Assembly (NCBI GenBank): GCA_900543445.1
Contig: UQRC01000016.1
Span: forward strand, 1 to 49,943
Length of the DNA: 49,943 nucleotides
DNA from: an uncultured Lachnobacterium sp.
GTDB taxonomy: Bacteria; Bacillota; Clostridia; Lachnospirales; Lachnospiraceae
Reading direction: 5' to 3'
Translations under genes and position numbers: made by a program
Notes under the pieces: model-generated
The model's input: only the letters and a program-made list of their open reading frames with translations
Databases searched by the model: none
What the model was told of the DNA's origin: nothing
In this document: piece after piece, positions 9,561-17,506 of the stretch
How positions within the stretch are numbered: position 1 is the stretch's first letter
How the letters are laid out: each line of letters opens with the position of its first letter

Positions 9561-10409
9561 ATGAGTGCAACAGCAAAGAAACATAAAAAAGTTAAGATCA
9601 GCAACATTGTTATTTATGTAATCCTGATCATCTGGGCGTTGTTAACGATTTTCCCATTTGTATGGGTATTGATCAACTCATTCAAGCCATCAGCTGAGGT
9701 GCTTCGTTCCTCATTCTCGCTTCCACAGGAATTTACATGGGGCAATTATGAGAATGCGTTCAGCAAACTGAATGTATTAACCGCTTACAAGTACAGCTTT
9801 ATCATTTCCGGTACGGTAACGATCGGTGTTATGATATTTGCTTCTCTGATGGCATTTGGTCTTACCAGATACCGTTTTAAAGGAAAAGGCTTTGTACATG
9901 CACTGATCGTAGCCAGCCTGATGTTCCCGGTATTTGCAACGATTATTCCGGTGTACAAGATGATGGTTCAGTGGCATCTGTTAAGTAACTGTATCGCAGT
10001 TATTCTTCCGCAGATTGCCGGAAACTTAAGCTTTGCGACAATCGTTATGACCGGTTTTATGCAGAGTATTCCGCTTGAGATGGAAGAGGCCGCCTATATG
10101 GAAGGCGCAAATGTATTCAAAGTATTCAGAAAGATTATCGTTCCGCTTTGCCGTCCGTCTCTTGCAACTGTAGCAATCTTTAGTTTCCTGTGGTCTTACA
10201 ACGATCTGTTTGTTCAGAAGATCATGATGCGTGAGCCTAAGAAATTCCCGATTTCTACATTGCTTGAGCAGATCAGTTCCCAGTACGGAACCGATTTTGG
10301 ACTGATGGCGGCATCCGTTACCATCATTGTCATTCCGGTTATGATCGTATATGTATTATTGCAGAAAAATATCATTAAAGGATTGACAGCAGGAGCTGTA
10401 AAAGGCTAA
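9561..10409 (+). CDS. ABC sugar permease, MalG/UgpE-type
   Basis: Second membrane subunit of the CUT1 importer, 282 residues, starting one base after the stop of the first permease, so the two are translationally coupled. An N-terminal helix (IVIYVILIIWALLTIFPFVW) is followed by five more. The EAA loop EEAAYMEGANVFKVFRKIIV (~174-193) is intact. The response-regulator gene follows after 41 nt. Confidence 0.92.
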   Translation: MSATAKKHKKVKISNIVIYVILIIWALLTIFPFVWVLINSFKPSAEVLRSSFSLPQEFTWGNYENAFSKLNVLTAYKYSFIISGTVTIGVMIFASLMAFGLTRYRFKGKGFVHALIVASLMFPVFATIIPVYKMMVQWHLLSNCIAVILPQIAGNLSFATIVMTGFMQSIPLEMEEAAYMEGANVFKVFRKIIVPLCRPSLATVAIFSFLWSYNDLFVQKIMMREPKKFPISTLLEQISSQYGTDFGLMAASVTIIVIPVMIVYVLLQKNIIKGLTAGAVKG

Positions 10410-10450
10410 ACTACTCGTATAGACAGGAGATACTTTGGGAGGGGACAGTT

Positions 10451-11242
10451 ATGTACAAGGTTATGATTGTAGATGACGAGCCAATCATTGTGGAAGGTCT
10501 GTCGCGAAGTATTGCATGGGATAAGTGGAACTGCAAAGTCGTAGCGACTGCGCACGATGGACTTGAAGGCAAGAGATCGATTGAGGAATATCGACCGGAT
10601 ATCATCTTTATGGATATTAATATGCCGGAGATGGATGGTTTATCGATGATCGCCGCTATCAAGTCGCAGTTTCCGAATTTACAGATATGTGTTCTCACGG
10701 GATTTCGCGATTTTGAGTATGCAAGAGAAGCGATCCGACTCGGAGTAACACGCTTCCTTCTCAAACCTTCTAACATGGATGAGCTTGAAGAAGCAATCAG
10801 CGCAATGTGCGCGAATCTGAAGAAGAAGGGAATTACAGGCGAAGAGGAGACGGCTTCATCTGAGAATTCGGAAGATCAGGCAGCAGCGGATGAGGACAAG
10901 AAGGAGAGTGCATCCAGCAGCTTTATTGTCAAGAATGCATTGACCTACATAGAAGAGAACTATACGCAGAAGCTAACGCTGGGAGAGGTCGCAGAGAAGA
11001 CTTACGTCAGTCAGTGGCATCTTAGCAAATTATTAAACCGGCATACCGGACAGAGTTTTTCCGATATTTTGAATCATACTCGAATCGAGCATGCAAAGGA
11101 ATTACTGAAGGATCCGTCACTTCGCATCGGAGATATTTCTGAACAGGTCGGCTTTCTGGATCTGGCGCATTTTTCGAGAGTATTTAAGAAGCAGGAAGGT
11201 GTGTCCGCCAATGAGTATCGTAATCAGATACTTGGCAAATAA
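10451..11242 (+). CDS. YesN-like response regulator with AraC-type DNA-binding domain
   Basis: Transcription factor partner of the YesM-like kinase. Receiver domain at 1-120: acidic pocket DDE (8-10), phospho-Asp55 in FMDINMPEMDG, Lys105 in FLLKP. A Glu/Asp/Ser-rich linker (~125-155) leads to two AraC helix-turn-helix motifs (~165-263: LTLGEVAEKTYVSQWHLSKL, and IGDISEQVGFLDLAHFSRVF). GGGAGGGG precedes the ATG. It likely activates the binding-protein promoter and perhaps the GH94 gene. A terminator follows. Confidence 0.92.
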   Translation: MYKVMIVDDEPIIVEGLSRSIAWDKWNCKVVATAHDGLEGKRSIEEYRPDIIFMDINMPEMDGLSMIAAIKSQFPNLQICVLTGFRDFEYAREAIRLGVTRFLLKPSNMDELEEAISAMCANLKKKGITGEEETASSENSEDQAAADEDKKESASSSFIVKNALTYIEENYTQKLTLGEVAEKTYVSQWHLSKLLNRHTGQSFSDILNHTRIEHAKELLKDPSLRIGDISEQVGFLDLAHFSRVFKKQEGVSANEYRNQILGK

Positions 11243-11262
11243 TAGAATAGAAATGAAGCTGA

Positions 11263-11290
11263 GGGAGTATCGGGCAGATGCTCCCTTTTT
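11263..11290 (+). terminator. Intrinsic terminator after the YesN-like gene
   Basis: GGGAGTAT pairs with ATGCTCCC (one T-G pair) over a 7-nt loop, followed by five T. It ends the sugar-uptake unit. Confidence 0.75.
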
Positions 11291-11349
11291 GACAAAATAA
11301 GGGAACCTTGCCTTTTTTTATCCCTGCTTGTGTATTTGATGAAACTCTA

Positions 11350-11378
11350 TTGAAATGGATGCAAACTGCTGATAAAAT
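11350..11378 (+). promoter_or_regulatory. Sigma-A type promoter of nagB-nagA
   Basis: TTGAAA (11350-11355), 17-nt spacer, TAAAAT (11373-11378). Transcription would start near 11385, about 45 nt before nagB. Confidence 0.7.
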
Positions 11379-11429
11379 AGAGGTATGAGCTGGGATGACC
11401 GGGCAAATATATAACAAGGGGGAACCATT

Positions 11430-12164
11430 ATGAAGATTATTAAAGCAAAAGATTATCAGGATATGAGCCGCAAGGCAGCCAACATTATTTCTGCGCAGAT
11501 TATTATGAAGCCGGACTGTGTGCTTGGACTTGCAACAGGATCTACCCCGATCGGAACCTATGATCAGTTAATTGACTGGTATAAGAAGGGAGATCTTGAT
11601 TTCTCTCAGGTATCCAGTGTAAACCTGGATGAGTACAGAGGTCTTTCACACACGGATCCTCAGAGTTATTACTACTTTATGCATGAGCATCTGTTCAAGC
11701 ATGTGAACATTCGTGAGGAAGCTACCTTCGTACCGGATGGAACGAATCCGGATGCAGAGGCTGCGTGTGCTGCACACGAGGAGATTATTAAGAAGCTTGG
11801 TGGAATTGATTTACAGCTTCTTGGTTTAGGTAATAATGGACATATTGGTTTTAATGAACCAAGTGAGGCTTTTGAGAAGGAGACGCATTGCGTGGATCTG
11901 ACAGAGAGTACGATTCAGGCGAATTCAAGATTCTTTGATTCGATCGATCAGGTTCCGACACAGGCATATACCATGGGAATCAAGAGCATTATGATGGCGA
12001 AGAAGATCCTTATCGTTGCAAACGGAGAAGGTAAGGCGGATATTGTTGCCCGCGCATTCTGGGGTCCGGTTACTCCGGATGTTCCGGCTTCCATTCTTCA
12101 GATGCATCCGAATGTAACGGTTGTATGTGATGAGGCCGCACTTTCGAAGGCCCCGATCAGGTAA
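11430..12164 (+). CDS. nagB: Glucosamine-6-phosphate deaminase
   Basis: Converts glucosamine-6-P to fructose-6-P and ammonia in the cytoplasm, the last step of N-acetylglucosamine use. 244 residues, full length for the short bacterial form. Signatures: phosphate loop LATGSTPIGTY (34-44), NLDEYRGL with the catalytic Asp67, and LGLGNNGHIGFNEP (131-144) with His138 and Glu143. AGGGGG lies before the ATG. nagA follows after 50 nt, so both steps come from one transcript. No GlcNAc transporter or NagR-type regulator is next to it. Confidence 0.95.
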   Translation: MKIIKAKDYQDMSRKAANIISAQIIMKPDCVLGLATGSTPIGTYDQLIDWYKKGDLDFSQVSSVNLDEYRGLSHTDPQSYYYFMHEHLFKHVNIREEATFVPDGTNPDAEAACAAHEEIIKKLGGIDLQLLGLGNNGHIGFNEPSEAFEKETHCVDLTESTIQANSRFFDSIDQVPTQAYTMGIKSIMMAKKILIVANGEGKADIVARAFWGPVTPDVPASILQMHPNVTVVCDEAALSKAPIR

Positions 12165-12214
12165 TTACCGGTTAATCAGTTGATGTATTTATAGGATTGA
12201 GGTGGCAGAATACG

Positions 12215-13354
12215 ATGATTATTAAGAATGCGCTCGTGTTTACATTGGATCAGGGATTTGTAAACAAAGAGGTAAAGATTAAGAATGGCAGATTTACGGA
12301 TGAGGATATCGTGGAAGATACCGTCATTGATGCGCAGGGAAATTATCTGATTCCTGGACTTGTGGACATTCATTTTCACGGATGTGCGGGACATGATTTC
12401 TCGGATGGCACGCCGGAGGCATTACAGGCAATTGGTGCCTATGAATTAAAGAATGGAATTACCTCCATCTGTCCGGCATCCATGACACTGGCGGAAGAGA
12501 CACTTGCCAATGTCTGTGAGAATGCCTATGCATATTATACGAAGCCTGAGACGGACAAGCCGGAAGGATCCAGACTTTGCGGCATTCACCTTGAAGGACC
12601 ATTCATCTCGATGGAGAAGAAGGGCGCGCAGAATCCGGCATATGTTAAGAGTCCGGATATTGCGATGTTCAATCGTTTGCAGGACGCTGCACATGGATTG
12701 GTGAAGCTGATTACGATCGCACCGGAGACGGAAGGCGCAGAGGAATTTATTAAGGAGCTTTCTTCGAAGGTTCATATTTCGGTTGGACATACATGCAGCG
12801 ATTATGATACCGCGTATAAAGCGTTTGCGCTTGGTGCGGATCATGTGACGCATTTCTTTAATGCGATGCCTGCATTCACGCATCGTGCACCGGGAGTTTT
12901 CGGAGCGGCATTTGACCAGAAGCATGTTATGCCGGAGATGATCTGTGATGGTGTTCATATTAATCCGTCTGCGGTTCGTGTTGTATTCTCTCTGTTCGGC
13001 AAGGAGAGAATGATCATGATCAGTGACAGTATGATGGCTACCGGAATGGAAGACGGAGATTATTCGCTTGGGGGTCTTCCGGTTAAGGTACATGGGAACC
13101 TTGCAACACTTGCGGATGGAACAATCGCAGGTTCTGCGACAAACCTGATGGACTGTGTGCGTACGGTTGTTAAGAAGATGGATATTCCGCTTGAGACAGC
13201 AATTCGTTGTGCATCCTATAATCCGGCTAAGGCAATCGGTGTGGATGATGTGTGCGGAAGCATCGAAGCTGGAAAACTCGGTGACTGCGTTATTTTATCG
13301 AAGGATGATCTGGCAACACAAAAAGTGATTTTAGGCGGCAAAGTAGTCGCATAA
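12215..13354 (+). CDS. nagA: N-acetylglucosamine-6-phosphate deacetylase
   Basis: Amidohydrolase that removes acetate from GlcNAc-6-P to supply NagB. Start set at ATG 12215 (379 residues, MIIKNALVFT), because GAGGTGG sits 9-10 nt before it; a TTG six codons earlier overlaps that site. Metal and active-site motifs: VDIHFHGCAGHDF with His53 and His55, HLEGPF with Glu127, ISVGHTCSD, GADHVTHFFNAM and the catalytic Asp in MISDSMMATGM. A bidirectional hairpin separates it from the convergent DUF4097 gene. Confidence 0.95.
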   Translation: MIIKNALVFTLDQGFVNKEVKIKNGRFTDEDIVEDTVIDAQGNYLIPGLVDIHFHGCAGHDFSDGTPEALQAIGAYELKNGITSICPASMTLAEETLANVCENAYAYYTKPETDKPEGSRLCGIHLEGPFISMEKKGAQNPAYVKSPDIAMFNRLQDAAHGLVKLITIAPETEGAEEFIKELSSKVHISVGHTCSDYDTAYKAFALGADHVTHFFNAMPAFTHRAPGVFGAAFDQKHVMPEMICDGVHINPSAVRVVFSLFGKERMIMISDSMMATGMEDGDYSLGGLPVKVHGNLATLADGTIAGSATNLMDCVRTVVKKMDIPLETAIRCASYNPAKAIGVDDVCGSIEAGKLGDCVILSKDDLATQKVILGGKVVA

Positions 13355-13381
13355 AATATATAAGTATACTCTCTTTATAAG

Positions 13382-13412
13382 AAAAGGACCTGCTTTTGTG
13401 GCAGGTCCTTGC
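13382..13412. terminator. Bidirectional hairpin between nagA and the DUF4097 gene
   Basis: A 10-bp perfect stem, AAGGACCTGC with GCAGGTCCTT. On the minus strand it is followed by TTTTC and so fits the end of the DUF4097 operon best; on the plus strand the T run is weak. Confidence 0.75.
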
Positions 13413-13414
13413 GT

Positions 13415-14191
13415 TTAATAGGATAAGGAAATATCCCCGGTGGAGTTGTCCAGTGTAATGGATCCGGCAGTACCGCTTTGCTCGTAGCTGCGTTTGTGGG
13501 ATCGTTTGTTGATGGTGACATCTCCAATATTGGTGTCAAGCTCCATCTCGTAATCGGAGAGATCCTGCGCGCTTTTGACAATGATATCACCGACGTCGTT
13601 GTCAGAATCAAGGTCAGAGAAGCTGCAATCGGTAATTTTGGTGTCTCCAACGGAACTGTCTGTCTCGATGGAGGTAATCGAACATTGTTGGATCTTGGTA
13701 TCACCGACACTACTGTCCGTAATCAGTTCGTCGGCAACAATGGAATCAATGCTGATGTCGCCGACACTGGTATCAAGCTCAATGGAAGAAAGCGTTGCAT
13801 CCTTTGGAATGGTTATGGTTATTTTGCAGGAGCGGTTGTGGGTTCCGTAATCGCCAAAGCGGCGATGCCTGATCGTCTGTTTGATGGTCAGAGTACCGTT
13901 TTTCACTTCATATTTCGGTGCGATATTTTTGGTCGCCTGATAATCGATCGCGTAATCCTCTCCGCGTGTAATCAGGATATCCGATACGTCTACATCTGCC
14001 CAAATGTTGTCAAAACCTTCCAGCTGCTTGATGGATGCAGAATCAATGCTTTCCTCTGTTCCGTTCGTGCTCGTGCCTGTAGAATGGAACGGAAAGTACG
14101 AGAAGAAATTAACCAGGTGGTAGAGACTACCACCAATGATGCAGATTACGGTGATAATTGTAATAATCGTAAGATATATGCCTTTTTTCAT
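13415..14191 (-). CDS. DUF4097-family membrane-anchored beta-strand repeat protein
   Basis: 258 residues, function unknown. One N-terminal membrane anchor (~5-28, rich in Ile) leaves the rest outside the membrane or in the cytoplasm. The C-terminal half is a ladder of short repeats each carrying an (S/N)xGD core: TSVGDISI, SSVGDTKI twice, NDVGDIIV, TNIGDVTI, STGDISL, spaced about 19-21 residues apart, as expected for stacked beta-helix turns of the DUF4097 fold. AAAGGAGG precedes the ATG. It is the last gene of a PadR-led operon whose family neighbours are often linked to envelope stress; that role is inference. Confidence 0.8.
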   Translation of the reverse strand: MKKGIYLTIITIITVICIIGGSLYHLVNFFSYFPFHSTGTSTNGTEESIDSASIKQLEGFDNIWADVDVSDILITRGEDYAIDYQATKNIAPKYEVKNGTLTIKQTIRHRRFGDYGTHNRSCKITITIPKDATLSSIELDTSVGDISIDSIVADELITDSSVGDTKIQQCSITSIETDSSVGDTKITDCSFSDLDSDNDVGDIIVKSAQDLSDYEMELDTNIGDVTINKRSHKRSYEQSGTAGSITLDNSTGDISLSY

Positions 14192-14202
14192 GAGAGCCTC
14201 CT

Positions 14203-15195
14203 TTACTCCGTCAAAAGATTATGGATCAGTGAGTGGATGATCGCTGCAATTGGCCAGATGATCCAGGTAAGTTCCCAGTCAAATGTCAGAAAACTCCAGC
14301 ACAGGTAGATGCATGTGACGGTCGGCCAGTAAACGGACATGATCGCCCGCACGGTCGGGTTCTTATATTCTTTTTTCTGGCTCGGAACATAATTGCCGCC
14401 GACAGTCGCCCCGTTGTTGAGCCCGAGGAGTGTCTTGTAGCTGCCGAATCGGATCGATGCCATCACGATAAAGAAGACACCGAAGGCAATAAGGACTAAT
14501 ACAAATGCACCGGACATACTTGACCAGAACGGATCTGATGCAAAAAGCGCATCCAAAACGATTGCAGGAACTGCACAGATAATACAGAGTGCGATACCAA
14601 TTGTGAGAAGTAACGCATAACCTGGCTTATAGTGTTCCATCTCGTGATGGATATAATCGGTTGTTGCAAAATCCGTTACGATAGGTTCTTTTTTCAGATA
14701 TTCCCAACGGTTGATCTGTACACCAGAGTAAATGAACAGTCCGACGGCGATCGCAATCAGAAGGAACATGACGGTTACACCGATCGCATCGAGGAGATCT
14801 GTCTGATGAAAATAGGTGCCACCAATTGCATCGAAGAAGATCGGTCCGCAGCAGGATATGATACAAAGCATGACACCGAGTCCAATGCGGTATGCATGTC
14901 TGGCGGAATCCTTTAAGTAGGCTTTTGCATCTTCTAAACTTAAAGGTCTTCCGGTTGGCTGCATCTGTGGACTGTGCATAAAGGATGCAATACCAAGATC
15001 TGCCGCAAGTTCATCGAGATTACCAAACTCTGAGATTACGATGCCGACGGCTTCATTTTCCGATTTGCCTTCTGCTTTCAGTTCTGTGTATTTATCTTCC
15101 ATCATCTGCCAAAGCTCATTCTTGGCTTTGTAGACTTCCGGAGTGTTGGGGAGATTTAAGAACATATTCTCCAGATAGTTTCTAATCGTTTCCAT
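14203..15195 (-). CDS. Integral membrane protein with permease-prefix (DUF1700-like) domain
   Basis: Function unknown. The first ~75 residues (METIRNYLENMFLNLPNTPEV, then KSENEAVGIVISEFGNLDELAADLG) form a soluble helical permease-prefix domain; about six transmembrane helices follow. The start is put at 15195: GAGGAGG ends 7 nt upstream, while an ATG five codons earlier overlaps that site. It overlaps the end of padR by 14 nt and is followed 11 nt later by the DUF4097 gene, so all three are co-transcribed. PadR plus this family plus DUF4097 is a recurring trio in Firmicutes. Confidence 0.75.
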   Translation of the reverse strand: METIRNYLENMFLNLPNTPEVYKAKNELWQMMEDKYTELKAEGKSENEAVGIVISEFGNLDELAADLGIASFMHSPQMQPTGRPLSLEDAKAYLKDSARHAYRIGLGVMLCIISCCGPIFFDAIGGTYFHQTDLLDAIGVTVMFLLIAIAVGLFIYSGVQINRWEYLKKEPIVTDFATTDYIHHEMEHYKPGYALLLTIGIALCIICAVPAIVLDALFASDPFWSSMSGAFVLVLIAFGVFFIVMASIRFGSYKTLLGLNNGATVGGNYVPSQKKEYKNPTVRAIMSVYWPTVTCIYLCWSFLTFDWELTWIIWPIAAIIHSLIHNLLTE

Positions 15196-15538
15196 AAAAT
15201 GCCTCCTCATTTTTAATAAACTTTTCTACGACTTCCTGGGTGAGCCGCCACTCTGCGCATTTTTCCCTATAATATGCGCGACCGGCATCCGTAATGCGGT
15301 AATAGGTACGCCGCTTGCCGGCTGCATTGTCTGCGTTGGAGAACGACTCAATGTATCCGTTTCGCTCCATGCGTGTAAATGCGGAGTAGAGCGTTGTCTC
15401 TTTGATCACGTATTTCTCGTCGGACAGAGTCTTGATCTGTTTGGAAATTTCGTAACCGTAGGATGGTTTCTCCCAGAGAAGGTAGAGAATCATGGTGTCA
15501 TTGTAGCCGCGAATGACATCACTGCTGATGTTTTGCAT
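15182..15538 (-). CDS. PadR-family transcriptional regulator
   Basis: 118-residue winged-helix repressor. The N-terminal domain shows the PadR pattern: ILYLLWEKPSYGYEISKQI, then ETTLYSAFTRMERNGYIESF, then the wing KRRTYYRITDAGRAYYRE, with a short C-terminal dimer helix. PadR proteins usually repress their own operon and are released by a ligand or by dilution. Here a perfect 13-bp inverted repeat lies just downstream of a near-consensus promoter in front of the gene, a direct candidate for autoregulation. It leads the membrane protein and DUF4097 genes. Confidence 0.9.
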   Translation of the reverse strand: MQNISSDVIRGYNDTMILYLLWEKPSYGYEISKQIKTLSDEKYVIKETTLYSAFTRMERNGYIESFSNADNAAGKRRTYYRITDAGRAYYREKCAEWRLTQEVVEKFIKNEEAFYGND

Positions 15539-15621
15539 AGCTGCTCCCTTCTTTTGGTATGTTTATTTATTTTCCCGGAAGTTCATTGGTAACTTCTAGG
15601 AGTACATCAAATACTTCATCT

Positions 15622-15704
15622 GACATACTACGACTGACAATCCTACGCCTGTCGTAGTATGTCTGACGTAGTAAAACTATAATGTATTTATGTAGGAATG
15701 TCAA
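15622..15704 (-). promoter_or_regulatory. PadR operon promoter with long palindromic operator
   Basis: Read on the minus strand: TTGACA (15704-15699), 17-nt spacer, TATAGT (15681-15676), start near 15669. Immediately downstream lie perfect 13-bp arms GTCGTAGTATGTC / GACATACTACGAC (15651-15663 and 15622-15634) with a 16-nt spacer that itself carries CCTACG. A further half-site GACGTAGTA (15665-15673) reaches the -10. This suggests several PadR dimers binding at the start site. Confidence 0.75.
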
Positions 15705-15755
15705 TACGAAATATGGTAAGATGTAAGAAAGAAGCTTTAAGTTGTGGGAGAGACG

Positions 15756-16748
15756 ATGAAAGACGAACGCTTATGCAGATCAATTACATATAAAATCGGA
15801 CCGGAGAGTGCCTCACAGAAAGTGAGCAGCTTTCTGAAAGCGAAGGGATATTCCACGCAGAATCGCATAAATTTAAAAAAGGATCCGCGTAGTATCTGGG
15901 TGAACGGCGTGTGCGTATTTCAAAATACCATTCTGCAGGCCGGGGATGAACTGAAGGTGCAGATCCGCGAGCAGGAGAATTCAGATGGAATCGTTTCGGT
16001 GGAGCTTCCACTTGATATTGTGTATGAGGATGAGGATCTGCTTGTAATCAATAAGCCTGCCGGAATGCCGATTCATCCGTCGCTTCATAATTATGACAAT
16101 TCCCTTGGCAATGCACTTGCGTGGTATTTTAAAAAGCAGGGGAAGCCATTTGTTTTTCGCTGTATTAACCGGCTTGACCGGGATACGTCGGGGCTTACCA
16201 TTGTGGCGAAGCACATGGTAAGCGGCGCAATCTTAAGTCATATGGTTGCGGCAAAGTCGAAGGAAGGATTGGAAGCAGAGGGAATTCACAGAGAGTATCT
16301 TGCAATCGTGGAGGGGCATGTGTCGCCGGAGAAAGGAGTGATTGAGGCTCCGATTGCAAGGAAAGAAAGTTCCTGTCTGGAACGTATTGTAGATTTTGAA
16401 AATGGAGAACGTGCCATCACGCATTATCAGGTCTTACAGACAAATGATCAATATAGTCTTGTGGCATTGCAGCTGGAGACGGGACGCACGCATCAGATCC
16501 GTGTGCATATGGGTTATCTTGGGTATCCGCTTGTGGGGGATTTTCTCTATAATCCGAACTATATAGGGAATCAGATAGATCGTTTGTCCGATGATGTGAC
16601 AGAAACTCTTCAAAAAGAAAGGGCGGCAGATTATCCAATCCACCGCCAGGCACTTCATGCGCATAAGATTTCGTTTCCTCATCCGATGACCGGTGAGCAT
16701 ATGGAATTTTGCGTTCCGATGCCTATCGATATGTTGAACTTAATGTGA
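15756..16748 (+). CDS. RluA-family 23S rRNA/tRNA pseudouridine synthase
   Basis: Isomerises uridine to pseudouridine in RNA. 330 residues from ATG 15756, preceded by GGGAG; a GTG four codons earlier overlaps that site. An S4-like RNA-binding segment (~20-75, KVSSFLKAKGYSTQNRI to QAGDELKVQI) precedes the catalytic domain: LLVINKPAGMPIHPS (96-110), catalytic Asp141 in NRLDRDTSGLTIVAK, and LETGRTHQIRVHMGYLGYPLVGD. This layout is that of RluD/YlyB-type enzymes; the modified site is unknown. A hairpin terminator follows. Confidence 0.92.
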   Translation: MKDERLCRSITYKIGPESASQKVSSFLKAKGYSTQNRINLKKDPRSIWVNGVCVFQNTILQAGDELKVQIREQENSDGIVSVELPLDIVYEDEDLLVINKPAGMPIHPSLHNYDNSLGNALAWYFKKQGKPFVFRCINRLDRDTSGLTIVAKHMVSGAILSHMVAAKSKEGLEAEGIHREYLAIVEGHVSPEKGVIEAPIARKESSCLERIVDFENGERAITHYQVLQTNDQYSLVALQLETGRTHQIRVHMGYLGYPLVGDFLYNPNYIGNQIDRLSDDVTETLQKERAADYPIHRQALHAHKISFPHPMTGEHMEFCVPMPIDMLNLM

Positions 16749-16782
16749 CCATGAACGAATTTAGTAGCGAAGCTACGGGAAA

Positions 16783-16803
16783 GCCCGATTTATCGGGCGG
16801 TTT
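16783..16803 (+). terminator. Hairpin terminator after the pseudouridine synthase
   Basis: GCCCGAT pairs with ATCGGGC over a 2-nt loop, followed by GGTTTT. A second small hairpin, GTAGC-GAA-GCTAC, lies just upstream at 16764-16776. Confidence 0.6.
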
Positions 16804-16832
16804 TGCGAATGAAGGGGGATGAATATTTCATT

Positions 16833-17462
16833 TTACATATGCTTCCCGCAAATATCATTCAGGCAGCATTTGTCACAATATGGCTTTGTTCGTGCGGTAC
16901 ATACAGCACGTCCGTGATCAACAAGCCGGTGGCAGAAGTCGTTGCCTTCCTCCGGCGGAATGATCTTCCATAAAGCCATCTCTACTTTCTTTGGATCCTT
17001 CTCATTTACCAGTCCGATGCGGTTGCAGAGGCGTATACAATGGGTATCCGTGACGATTGCCGGTTTGCCGAAGACATCGCCCATGATCAGATTGGCGCTT
17101 TTGCGACCGACACCCGGAAGTGCGAGAAGCGCATCAAAATCATCCGGAACTTTTGAATCGTATACATCGCGCAGCATACGCATGCAGCCACTGATATCTT
17201 TGGCCTTGCTTTTGCCGAGTCCGCAGGGACGAACGATCGCTTCAATTTCATCGACCGGTGCATCGGCGAGCGCATTTACATCCGGAAATTTCTTATATAA
17301 TTCCTGAACAACAACATTGACTCTGGCATCGGTACACTGGGCGGCGAGTCTGACACTGACAAGCAGCTTCCATGCCTCGTTGTATTCGAGGCTGCAGCCG
17401 GAGTCGGGATATTCTTTTTTCAAACGCTCAATGACTTCGAGCGCTAAGTCTTTTTTCTTCAT
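16833..17462 (-). CDS. nth: Endonuclease III, DNA glycosylase/AP lyase
   Basis: Base-excision repair enzyme that removes oxidised pyrimidines and nicks abasic sites. 209 residues, typical length. The helix-hairpin-helix reads LPGVGRKSANLIMGDVFG with the Schiff-base Lys121, and the catalytic Asp139 is in IVTDTHC. Four C-terminal cysteines (188, 196, 199, 205) should hold a 4Fe-4S cluster; the first spacing is seven residues rather than the six of the E. coli enzyme. The start lies 44 nt after the MATE stop codon, so it is probably read from the MATE promoter. Confidence 0.93.
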   Translation of the reverse strand: MKKKDLALEVIERLKKEYPDSGCSLEYNEAWKLLVSVRLAAQCTDARVNVVVQELYKKFPDVNALADAPVDEIEAIVRPCGLGKSKAKDISGCMRMLRDVYDSKVPDDFDALLALPGVGRKSANLIMGDVFGKPAIVTDTHCIRLCNRIGLVNEKDPKKVEMALWKIIPPEEGNDFCHRLVDHGRAVCTARTKPYCDKCCLNDICGKHM

Positions 17463-17506
17463 ATGTTCACCTGTTCTTTCATTCCATCATGTCATCATGT
17501 ACATAG

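Noticed and set aside
11291..11429. Riboswitch before nagB
   Set aside because: The leader after the promoter is only about 45 nt and shows no conserved aptamer; the glmS-type ribozyme is not present.
12446..13093. 215-codon minus-strand open frame
   Set aside because: Opposite nagA, Arg/His-rich and without a family match; a shadow frame.
13478..14308. 276-codon plus-strand open frame
   Set aside because: It is antisense to the DUF4097 gene, whose repeats, signal anchor and ribosome site are convincing; the plus frame merely mirrors the repeats.
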